Of a stretch of DNA of 5,755 nt, positions 1 to 4,925 are shown piece after piece. The notes under the pieces are model-generated. The model was given only the letters and a program-made list of their open reading frames with translations, did no database searches and was not told where the DNA came from. The stretch lies in contig CALJBY010000176.1 in assembly GCA_938024025.1 (NCBI GenBank), positions 1 to 5,755 of the forward strand, in the 5' to 3' direction. The translations under genes and the position numbers were made by a program. Position 1 is the stretch's first letter; each line of letters starts with the position of its first letter. The stretch comes from an uncultured bacterium. GTDB lineage: Bacteria > Desulfobacterota > WTBG01.

Positions 1-134
1 TAACAAATACATAAGATACATTGTGTATGGTATGTAATTCCAGGGGCTTCGATTCTGTCACATTTTACCATAATGTTGCGTAAATTGAGACCCGCCAATT
101 CTTTAACACACTGCAAAAATCCTTCAATCGGCAT
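1..134 (-). CDS. Possible 5' part of a leftward ORF, unrecognised, cut by the window edge
   Basis: A frame on the - strand stays open from an in-frame TGA near 190 to the left edge. Its first ATG is at 134, which gives 44 codons in the window, starting MPIEGFLQCVKELAGLNL. I recognise no family. Five cysteines in this short stretch are unusual. There is no clear Shine-Dalgarno upstream of the ATG, and a + strand frame over the same bases is also open for most of its length, so the openness may be chance. If real, it would be transcribed away from the window, downstream of comEA on the same strand. It is reported only because partial genes at edges are easily missed. Confidence 0.18.
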   Translation of the reverse strand, partial: MPIEGFLQCVKELAGLNLRNIMVKCDRIEAPGITYHTQCILCIC

Positions 135-157
135 CAGACAAAATTTAATGTAACATT

Positions 158-171
158 CTTGTGGTAGTGTT
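158..171 (+). repeat. Repeated 14-mer, copy A
   Basis: CTTGTGGTAGTGTT is identical to the copy at 4711-4724. Both are followed by AATCA, after one extra G in this copy. A shorter match, TTGTGGTAGT, lies at 1304-1313. All three are on the + strand outside the recognised genes. Function is unknown. Confidence 0.6.
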
Positions 172-254
172 GAATCACTCCATGGGTATTGTCATCTTAT
201 AGATGGCACTACTCTATCTTTCTTCTCTAGTTTTATTGATCTTCCAAGACGCTG

Positions 255-298
255 ATTACCCACCAGGAAACTGTATCATCTCCTGGCGGGTAATTTTT
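255..298 (+). terminator. Hairpin followed by a T run
   Basis: The arms at 255-268 (ATTACCCACCAGGA) and 281-294 (TCCTGGCGGGTAAT) pair over 14 positions with one mismatch around a 12-base loop. Five T's at 294-298 follow on the + strand, the layout of a rho-independent terminator for rightward transcripts. The odd position is A against C on the + RNA but becomes a G-U pair on the - RNA, so the fold is better on the - strand, where no T run follows. It may help separate transcription across this gap in both directions. No rightward gene ending before it is visible. Confidence 0.45.
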
Positions 299-323
299 GC
301 ATCAGCGGTTTCAACTGCGGTGT

Positions 324-355
324 ATAAACCCTGCTGGAGCGCTTCTCCAGAAGGG
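324..355 (-). terminator. Likely terminator of the ComEA-like gene
   Basis: Read on the - strand, a stem begins 24 bases past the comEA stop. CCCT-T-CTGGAG pairs with CTCCAG-C-AGGG around a 5-base loop (329-355) and is followed by TTTAT (328-324). The T tract is short, so termination may be partial. The second, longer hairpin at 255-294 lies further downstream. Confidence 0.45.
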
Positions 356-379
356 CAGGTTACAGCCAGAGAAATACAC

Positions 380-712
380 TCACTTTACCGCGATCATCTC
401 TTTGTTCCGCTCAAATATTTTCTCTCCGACACCTTTGACCTGCATGAGATCTTCAGCTTTTGCAAAGGGCCCATTGTTTTTCCTGAATGCGGTAATTCGT
501 TCAGCGAGCTGTGGGCCGACCCCTTTGAGCGTGGTCAGTGTTGTGACATCGGCAGTATTAATGTTGACTTTCTGATTACCGGTAGCTACGAGAGTGCCTT
601 TTCCCTCACCTGACGTTTTAGAGGTGTTTGCAGCAGGAACCACCGTGCTGTTTACAAGCAGGAAAAGGACGATCAGGGTAGAAGAAACGATCATTACATG
701 TTTTGCTTTCAT
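380..712 (-). CDS. ComEA-like exported helix-hairpin-helix protein
   Basis: This is a 110-residue protein. Residues 1-6 are basic (MKAKHV) and 7-20 are strongly hydrophobic. The stretch VVPAAN at 24-29 gives a plausible signal peptidase site after A27, leaving a mature protein of about 83 residues that acts outside the cytoplasmic membrane. A low-complexity Ser/Thr/Gly linker (30-46) leads into a ComEA-type tandem helix-hairpin-helix domain: VNINTA (49-54), then hairpins LKGVG (62-66) and VKGVG (92-96). HhH domains bind duplex DNA without sequence preference, and ComEA proteins receive DNA during natural uptake. Many bacteria carry such short proteins without proven competence, so the role here is inferred. 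The frame extends upstream to an ATG at 778, but the start at 712 is chosen because GAGGAGGT lies four bases before it and the signal peptide begins there. No comEC is nearby, and the gene appears to stand alone. Confidence 0.9.
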   Translation of the reverse strand: MKAKHVMIVSSTLIVLFLLVNSTVVPAANTSKTSGEGKGTLVATGNQKVNINTADVTTLTTLKGVGPQLAERITAFRKNNGPFAKAEDLMQVKGVGEKIFERNKEMIAVK

Positions 713-716
713 GTTT

Positions 717-724
717 ACCTCCTC
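717..724 (-). promoter_or_regulatory. Strong ribosome binding site that fixes the comEA-like start
   Basis: On the - strand GAGGAGGT ends four bases before the ATG at 712. It is a near-perfect anti-16S match and decides against the upstream in-frame ATGs at 778 and 772, which lack such a site. Confidence 0.8.
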
Positions 725-1114
725 AATTGAATGGGTGTACTTTGTTATGTGGTGCACTTCAGCCTCTATCATGGCCATGCTTTTAAAAGTGCCCCATCAG
801 TTTCAGGATAGCGTGCACTCCCGCGTCCAGAGGGTCACGTTCTCCGCCTAACGGTATTTTTCTCACACGATTTACTGACACACTGCTACCATGACCATCC
901 CCCAGCTATTCCTCCTTTCCCTTGATAGCCTCCAGACATCATCCCTCATGTTCATTGTGCCAGTATACTGTTACCCTCACGTCACCTCCTTTCGAGCAAT
1001 CATGGGTAAACCTTCTGCAGAAGGCATGGTGCAACCTCCTCAGGAACAGACCGAGAGAGGCAAGGGCATTATAAGAGTGGGATGGAGGAGATTGCTCGTT
1101 TTCTCCTATGGAAA

Positions 1115-1130
1115 GCAACAACAGTGCCAG
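1115..1130 (-). promoter_or_regulatory. Sigma-54-like -24/-12 promoter element
   Basis: The - strand reads CTGGCAC, then five bases (TGTTG), then TTGC followed by T. This matches the -24 TGGCAC and -12 TTGC elements at the required spacing. It lacks the G that usually follows TGGCAC. Transcription would start near 1103 and run toward the comEA-like gene with a leader of roughly 390 bases. The same elements are short enough to occur by chance, and no enhancer-binding regulator is in the window. Confidence 0.35.
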
Positions 1131-1303
1131 AGGAACACATTTTAGGGAGAAGGTTTTAGGGTCTTGATAAGTAAAGGGTTTTATGCAGGCAAACAAAGTG
1201 TGGTGCTTGTAGTGGAGGGAAGATGACCGGGTGTTGTAGAACTGATTGGACATGTTTCTAAGAAATACTGTCTGACCTTTTTCCTTTTGCAAAAATAAGC
1301 CAG

Positions 1304-1313
1304 TTGTGGTAGT
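1304..1313 (+). repeat. Partial copy of the repeated 14-mer
   Basis: TTGTGGTAGT matches the first ten bases after the initial C of the copies at 158-171 and 4711-4724, then diverges to TTGG. It lies 59 bases before the yebC start. Confidence 0.35.
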
Positions 1314-1343
1314 TTGGTAAGCGTCAGTTCAAACACTTTAACA

Positions 1344-1361
1344 TATTATATACGATGGGGG
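1344..1361 (+). promoter_or_regulatory. AT-rich -10-like element and G-rich ribosome binding site before yebC
   Basis: TATTATATA at 1344-1352 could supply a -10 box, but no good -35 hexamer is found at 16-18 bases upstream, and a start site here would leave a leader of only about 15 bases. The run GGGGG at 1357-1361 ends 10 bases before the ATG at 1372 and is the only candidate ribosome binding site. The true operon promoter may lie further upstream. Confidence 0.25.
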
Positions 1362-1371
1362 CGTGATAGAG

Positions 1372-2121
1372 ATGTCCGGTCATTCTAAATGGAGCAGCAT
1401 CAAGCATAAAAAGGGGGCGGCTGATGCCAAGCGAGGTAAAATTTTTACCAAGTTAATCAGAGAAATCAGCGTTGCAGCACGGTTCGGAGGGGGGGATCCC
1501 GATGGCAATCCCCGGCTGCGGACAGCCATTGCAGCGGCAAAGGCGGAGAATATGCCCAAGGATAATATTGAAAGGGCGATTAAAAAGGGAACGGGGGAAT
1601 TAGAAGGCACACACTATGAGGAATCGGTCTGTGAAGGCTATGGACCAAACGGTGTGGCGATCCTGGTTGAGATCATGACTGATAATAAGAACAGAACCAT
1701 GGCGGAAGTGCGGCATGCCTTCACCAAACATAACGGAAACATAGGGACGACCGGTTGTGTTGCCTGGATGTTTCATAAAAAGGGATTGATTGCCTGTGAC
1801 AAGGGTACGGTGGATGAAGAAAAGCTGATGGAGGTTGCTCTCGAAGCAGGGGCAGAAGATATCAACGATGAAGGATCGGCCCTCGAAGTTATTACTGATC
1901 CCAAAGACCTTGAAAACGTAAAGGAAGCTCTGGATAAAAGTGGGCTTTCGTCTGTTTTTGCCAAGATTACCATGATCCCTGAAAACACGGTAAAACTGAA
2001 TGAGAAAGAAGCCGACCAGACCTTGAAGTTAATGGAAGCGCTTGAAGACTCCGATGATGTGCAAAACGTTCATTCCAATTTTGATATTCCTGATGATGTC
2101 ATGGAGAGGATTAGCTCGTAA
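1372..2121 (+). CDS. yebC: YebC/TACO1 family protein
   Basis: This is a 249-residue cytoplasmic protein of the usual family length. It opens with the diagnostic [14 protein letters not shown] and continues with [13 protein letters not shown] (21-32). It also has [11 protein letters not shown] (40-50), [15 protein letters not shown] (56-70), [11 protein letters not shown] (90-100), TDNKNRT (103-109) and FTKHNG (117-122), all family signatures. The start is the ATG at 1372; a GTG at 1363 in the same frame would add MIE and break the conserved N-terminus. Family members were long described as transcription regulators (PmpR type). More recent work ties YebC and mitochondrial TACO1 to translation, easing ribosome stalling at proline stretches. 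yebC beside ruvC is a widely seen arrangement, and an 87-base gap separates the two here. Whether this copy regulates the ruv genes cannot be read from the sequence. Confidence 0.97.
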   Translation: MSGHSKWSSIKHKKGAADAKRGKIFTKLIREISVAARFGGGDPDGNPRLRTAIAAAKAENMPKDNIERAIKKGTGELEGTHYEESVCEGYGPNGVAILVEIMTDNKNRTMAEVRHAFTKHNGNIGTTGCVAWMFHKKGLIACDKGTVDEEKLMEVALEAGAEDINDEGSALEVITDPKDLENVKEALDKSGLSSVFAKITMIPENTVKLNEKEADQTLKLMEALEDSDDVQNVHSNFDIPDDVMERISS

Positions 2122-2182
2122 CAAGGATAATGGCAAGCGTGTAACAAGAGGCGCCAGGACCCTGCCCGGGGAAACGGTCTTT

Positions 2183-2200
2183 CCTGGAAATGCCAGGGGA
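2183..2200 (+). promoter_or_regulatory. Small hairpin overlapping the ruvC ribosome binding site
   Basis: CCTGG (2183-2187) pairs with CCAGG (2193-2197) around AAATG. The right arm runs into AGGGGA (2195-2200), the only Shine-Dalgarno-like stretch before the ruvC ATG at 2209. The fold would partly hide the site. The stem is only five pairs, so the effect may be small. Confidence 0.25.
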
Positions 2201-2208
2201 TAGTACGT

Positions 2209-2706
2209 ATGACAGGTTCTATCAAAGCAATAGGAGTAGATCCGGGTCTTGCCTCTACAGGATTTGCTGTCATTGAAATGCTCGAAACACGCGGGAAGGC
2301 CTGTCAGTGGGGTACTATTACAACCAGCACCCGCCTCTCTTTTTCTGAACGCCTCAACACTATTTATTCCCAACTATCCGACCTCCTTGCTTCCTGGCGA
2401 CCCCGCCTTCTGGTCATTGAGGATGTCTACGTTGACAGAAAATTCCCAAAAGCGGCGATTCAACTCGGTGCGGTGAGAGGGGTTATTTTTCTTGCTGCAC
2501 AGCACAATGAGATAGGTATTTTAGAGCTTAAACCAACTGAAGTAAAAAGTGCCTTAACGGGAAATGGACGGGCAAGTAAACAGCTCGTGGGAAGAGTAAC
2601 GCAGAAGATTCTCAACTTTAAGGAAGCGATCCCATCAGACCATGTCTCTGATGCTATGGCGCTGGCTATTACCGGTCTTTCACGGAATGGTTTTTTTCGG
2701 TGGTGA
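2209..2706 (+). CDS. ruvC: Crossover junction endodeoxyribonuclease RuvC
   Basis: This is a 165-residue protein, close to the family's usual length. RuvC acts as a dimer on Holliday junctions and makes paired symmetric nicks with Mg2+, ending recombinational repair. The RNase H-like fold is clear: IGVDPGLASTGFAV (8-21) carries the first acidic residue D11, VIED (69-72) carries E71, and SDHVSDAMALAI (143-154) carries the last pair. By alignment to the E. coli protein, the third ligand position is H145, not Asp, and the fourth is D148; a His at this position is also known in Thermus thermophilus RuvC. Y74 sits where E. coli has the junction-stacking F69, and K113 and K124 match conserved lysines. 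The ATG at 2209 follows AGGGGA by eight bases. The stop lies four bases before ruvA, so the two are almost certainly co-transcribed. Confidence 0.95.
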   Translation: MTGSIKAIGVDPGLASTGFAVIEMLETRGKACQWGTITTSTRLSFSERLNTIYSQLSDLLASWRPRLLVIEDVYVDRKFPKAAIQLGAVRGVIFLAAQHNEIGILELKPTEVKSALTGNGRASKQLVGRVTQKILNFKEAIPSDHVSDAMALAITGLSRNGFFRW

Positions 2707-2710
2707 GGAA

Positions 2711-3334
2711 ATGATCAGTTTTCTGGAAGGGACATTACTAAAAAAGGATGAGGATAGAATAGTAATCCTATCTCATGGGGTCGGCTACGAAGTGCTGTTG
2801 CCATCCATTGTCCGGCAGGCCTATAATGATAAAAAGGCGGGGGAAGATGGAGACCAGGTAAAGCTTCACATATTTTACCATCAGAGTGAGCGTCAACCGA
2901 AACCGGTGCTCGTCGGTTTTAATTTAGACGTGGAAAAGGAGTTTTTTGAAAAGTTCATTAAGGTGGAAGCTATTGGTCCTACTGCTGCGGTCAAAGCACT
3001 GGTGCTTCCCGTGAGTGAAATAGCCAGGGCTATTGAAGAAAGGGATATCAAGACACTGGAACGCATGAAAGGGATTGGAAAACGAACGGCAGAAAAAATC
3101 GTAGCCACCTTACATGGAAAGGTGGGGAAGTTTGCACTGGTGAAAGAACAAATTATACCGGCTGCTCAAGAGCCGGAAGATGTGCGCCGGCAGGTTGAGG
3201 ACGTTCTGGTTAGACAATTGGGCCACAAGAGAGCTGAAGCCGCCCAAATGGTAAGTGAGGCACTGGCCATGAATCCGGGTATCATCTCACCAGAAGAGCT
3301 TTTTGAAGAGGTCTATCGAGGACAGAGAAGATAG
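2711..3334 (+). CDS. ruvA: Holliday junction branch migration protein RuvA
   Basis: This 207-residue protein is the junction-binding subunit. RuvA tetramers hold the four-way junction open and square and dock two RuvB rings. Three domains are visible: an OB-fold (about 1-66, [10 protein letters not shown] to VGYEVLLP), tandem helix-hairpin-helix motifs ([13 protein letters not shown] at 85-97 and [13 protein letters not shown] at 119-131), and after a linker rich in Q, P and E the C-terminal RuvB-contact helices (about 155-204, [13 protein letters not shown]). The start at 2711 gives the typical MI-x-x-L-x-G opening; the same frame is open upstream inside ruvC and could start at 2642, but that would add 23 unrelated residues. 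GAGG lies very close to the ATG, so translation may be coupled to ruvC. Oddities: hairpin one has Thr where Lys is usual (GPT, not GPK), and the acidic-pin loop before VGF (68-70) reads HQSERQPKP. Confidence 0.95.
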   Translation: MISFLEGTLLKKDEDRIVILSHGVGYEVLLPSIVRQAYNDKKAGEDGDQVKLHIFYHQSERQPKPVLVGFNLDVEKEFFEKFIKVEAIGPTAAVKALVLPVSEIARAIEERDIKTLERMKGIGKRTAEKIVATLHGKVGKFALVKEQIIPAAQEPEDVRRQVEDVLVRQLGHKRAEAAQMVSEALAMNPGIISPEELFEEVYRGQRR

Positions 3335-3342
3335 GGGGAAAC

Positions 3343-4389
3343 GTGAAGGTGAATGCCAAGGATTCCCATGTAGATGAAAAGGAAACCACCCATCGGGAAG
3401 AGCAGGAAGAAAAATCGTCAGAGTTCCTGAATTTACGCCCTCAGAAGCTAGCAGAGTATATCGGTCAAACCCAGGTCGTGGAATCACTAACCATTGCACT
3501 CAAGGCCGCACAAAAAAGAAATGAACCCCTTGATCATATTCTCTTACATGGACCTCCCGGTCTGGGAAAAACCACCCTGGCTCATATTGTTGCTGCTGAG
3601 ATGGGAGTAAGGATTATACAAACCTCGGGCCCTGCTATAGAGAAAGGTGGGGACCTCATTAGTATTCTCTCCCATCTCGAAAAGGGGGAGGTGCTTTTTA
3701 TTGATGAGATGCACAGACTGTCAAAAGTGGTTGAAGAGTTCCTTTATCCTGCCATGGAAGACTTTGCCGTTGACATCATTTTTGATAAGGGGATGAGTGC
3801 CCGCAGCTATCGGTCTCGACTAGAGCAGTTCACCCTTGTTGGCGCAACAACCAGAGCGGGTTTGCTGTCAGCTCCTCTACGGGAACGCTTTGGTATCTTA
3901 CGGGAAATGGAATTTTATCAGGTTGAGGAACTCTCCCTGGTGGTAAAACGATCGGCTGCCATTTTGAGTGTCTCACTTGATGAAGATGGTGCACGTGCAA
4001 TAGCAGAACGTTCACGGGGCACGCCCCGTATAGCAAACCGGATACTCCGAAGGGTAAGGGATTTTGCTCAAGTACGGGCACACGGAATTATCACAAGAGA
4101 GGTTACCGATAGCGCTCTTGAACTGGAAGGCATTGACAAGAGGGGCTTGATGAATCTGGACAGGAAGTATTTGCAGACAATTATTCACTACTATAAGGGA
4201 GGACCGGTAGGTTTGGAGGCTATTGCAGCCACCCTTCAGGAAGAATCTGATACACTGGTCGATATGGTTGAACCCTTTTTGTTAAAAATAGGTTTTTTGA
4301 ATAGAACGTCGGCAGGCAGAAAAGCAACGGAACGTGCCTATCAACATTTAGCCCTTGATGGGCCTGAACCGCAAAAGAACCTTTTTTGA
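3343..4389 (+). CDS. ruvB: Holliday junction branch migration ATPase RuvB
   Basis: This 348-residue AAA+ motor forms hexameric rings that pump DNA through the RuvA-bound junction. The family signatures come in order. [12 protein letters not shown] (31-42) is the entry motif and GPPGLGKTT (70-78) is Walker [11 protein letters not shown] (117-126) is Walker B. VGATTRAG (166-173) is the sensor 1 region, LRERFG (179-184) holds the expected arginine finger, and RGTPRIANR (225-233) is sensor 2. A winged-helix DNA-binding domain closes the protein ([13 protein letters not shown] at 286-298, [16 protein letters not shown] at 318-333). It starts with GTG at 3343, four bases after GGGGG (3334-3338), which begins inside the ruvA stop. 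The first 27 residues are a charged, Glu/Lys-rich extension, common but variable in the family. The wing reads TSAGR where TPRGR is usual. The C-terminus QKNLF looks native, and the stop overlaps the end of the inverted-repeat element that follows. Confidence 0.97.
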   Translation: MKVNAKDSHVDEKETTHREEQEEKSSEFLNLRPQKLAEYIGQTQVVESLTIALKAAQKRNEPLDHILLHGPPGLGKTTLAHIVAAEMGVRIIQTSGPAIEKGGDLISILSHLEKGEVLFIDEMHRLSKVVEEFLYPAMEDFAVDIIFDKGMSARSYRSRLEQFTLVGATTRAGLLSAPLRERFGILREMEFYQVEELSLVVKRSAAILSVSLDEDGARAIAERSRGTPRIANRILRRVRDFAQVRAHGIITREVTDSALELEGIDKRGLMNLDRKYLQTIIHYYKGGPVGLEAIAATLQEESDTLVDMVEPFLLKIGFLNRTSAGRKATERAYQHLALDGPEPQKNLF

Positions 4390-4650
4390 CGACTTCGTAA
4401 AAAGTGCATCTGCTGTGTTGCGCTGCATTCCCTGCCCTGTTAAATTGTTTGCGATCCAGTTACCCCTCTGAATGTGAGGTATGGGCAGCGAACTGAAAAT
4501 GTAAAAAATCAGATATCTATATTTAACAGGGTAAATCATTGCCTGGCTGCATGCCCGAGCTGGCACTCGTGTCGGCCAGGGAGCTCCCTGGCCGAGCGCG
4601 GGCAAGGCGGCCAAGCTGTCGTCTGATTTGTGATTTTTTACGAGATCATC
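4388..4650. mobile_element. MITE-like element with terminal inverted repeats, non-coding
   Basis: The left end, GACGACTTCGTAAAAAGT (4388-4405), and the right end, ATTTTTTACGAGATCATC (4633-4650), are inverted repeats matching at 14 of 18 positions, with a core of nine perfect pairs. T runs flank both sides (TTTTTT before, TTTTT after) and could be a target duplication or chance. The 263-base body has no convincing ORF or transposase. It contains an 11-base inverted repeat (CCCTGTTAAAT 4435-4445 with 4521-4531), an AGATATCT palindrome, and a perfect 24-base palindrome flanked by GCCCG/CGGGC (4553-4557, 4599-4603). Its right half is richer in GC than the sequence around it. This is the architecture of a non-autonomous element moved by a transposase elsewhere, or of a large folded intergenic repeat. 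Its left TIR overlaps the ruvB stop codon without altering the protein's usual end. Confidence 0.6.
4572..4595. repeat. Perfect 24-base palindrome
   Basis: TCGGCCAGGGAG is followed directly by its own reverse complement, with no spacer. With flanking GCCCGAGC (4553-4560) and GCGCGGGC (4596-4603), which pair at seven of eight positions, it would form a long cruciform or RNA hairpin. No T run follows, so it is not a standard terminator, although it could slow polymerase or protect the 3' end of the ruvB transcript. Confidence 0.8.
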
Positions 4651-4710
4651 TTTTTCCATAAATTCCTCAGAGCGTCCCGTGTACCTGCCCCCCTAACCGG
4701 TAGTTGTTTC

Positions 4711-4724
4711 CTTGTGGTAGTGTT
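4711..4724 (+). repeat. Repeated 14-mer, copy B
   Basis: CTTGTGGTAGTGTT, identical to 158-171, and followed by AATCA. It lies 84 bases upstream of the -35 box of the aminopeptidase promoter and just outside the MITE-like element. Confidence 0.6.
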
Positions 4725-4739
4725 AATCAGAATAGGGAT

Positions 4740-4758
4740 ACCCCTAAGCCTTAGGGGT
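4740..4758 (+). other. Short perfect hairpin
   Basis: ACCCCTAA pairs with TTAGGGGT around a three-base loop. A run of six T's starts at 4772, 13 bases past the stem, too far for a classic intrinsic terminator. It might be a weak terminator for ruv read-through or an operator upstream of the promoter at 4795. Confidence 0.35.
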
Positions 4759-4794
4759 GAGGTGTTTGCTCTTTTTTCCGGAGCTAAAAAGCGT

Positions 4795-4824
4795 TTGACT
4801 TTACTCGGGTAAGTTTGTTATCTT
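4795..4824 (+). promoter_or_regulatory. Sigma-70-type promoter of the aminopeptidase gene
   Basis: There is a TTGACT -35 box (4795-4800), an 18-base spacer and a TATCTT -10 box (4819-4824). A TG one base before the -10 makes it an extended -10. Transcription would begin near 4831, inside or just after CCCGGG, giving a leader of about 95 bases before the ATG. It supports transcription separate from the ruv operon. Confidence 0.6.
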
Positions 4825-4925
4825 TCCCGGGTAGCAATTCAAATAGAGCCTATCTTAAAAAATCCTTTAAACTCAAATGGTTGTTGATTTTTACCGCTGG
4901 CCTATGTACGGGAAAGGGTAAGGAT

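Larger units (their letters stand above)
713..1371. other. 659-base region without a firm gene; leader of the comEA-like gene plus yebC upstream region
   Basis: Open frames here (for example 594-851 +, 891-1145 + and 939-1292 -) translate to low-quality, compositionally odd sequences and match no family I know. On the - strand there are four CCTCCT blocks (1035-1040, 985-990, 911-916 and 718-723), that is AGGAGG in the leftward transcript. The first two sit at good distance before tiny ORFs: 1027-977 (16 residues) and, overlapping its stop as GTGA, 980-939 (13 residues, GTG). A third tiny ORF, 942-886, overlaps the second as ATGA, and a fourth frame runs 881-783. This may be a structured or peptide-coding leader, a decayed gene with frameshifts, or chance. 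Perfect palindromes lie at 961-970 and 1011-1024 (CCTTCTGCAGAAGG). I see no tRNA, RNase P, tmRNA or SRP RNA signature. Confidence 0.35.

Noticed and set aside
203..613. Rightward ORF of 136 codons
   Set aside because: It lies largely antisense to the comEA-like gene, has no family features, and runs through two hairpins.
713..778. Longer N-terminus for the ComEA-like protein, starting at 778
   Set aside because: It would bury the signal peptide behind 22 polar residues and ignore the excellent ribosome binding site before 712.
891..1145. Rightward ORF of 84 codons
   Set aside because: No ribosome binding site or recognisable motif, and it covers the complement of the leader's Shine-Dalgarno sites.
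939..1292. Leftward ORF of 117 codons with a TTG start
   Set aside because: No ribosome binding site precedes it, its composition is not protein-like, and it resembles no family. Only its last 13 codons, after an internal GTG with a good site, are discussed as part of the leader.
713..1371. Possible 6S RNA, SRP RNA, RNase P RNA or riboswitch in the long gap
   Set aside because: None of the conserved cores of these RNAs could be found on either strand by eye.
2642..2710. Upstream extension of ruvA by 23 codons
   Set aside because: The added residues overlap ruvC and do not belong to the RuvA fold, while the ATG at 2711 gives the standard N-terminus.
4561..4580. TGGCAC on the + strand as a second sigma-54 site (also at 204-209)
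   Set aside because: Neither has TTGC at the required five-base spacing.
4348..4659. Leftward ORF of 103 codons across the MITE-like element
   Set aside because: It is explained by the inverted-repeat element, shows no transposase motif, and is antisense to the end of ruvB.
4630..4812. Rightward ORF of 60 codons before the aminopeptidase
   Set aside because: It starts inside the right terminal repeat, has no ribosome binding site, and runs into the -35 box of the promoter at 4795.
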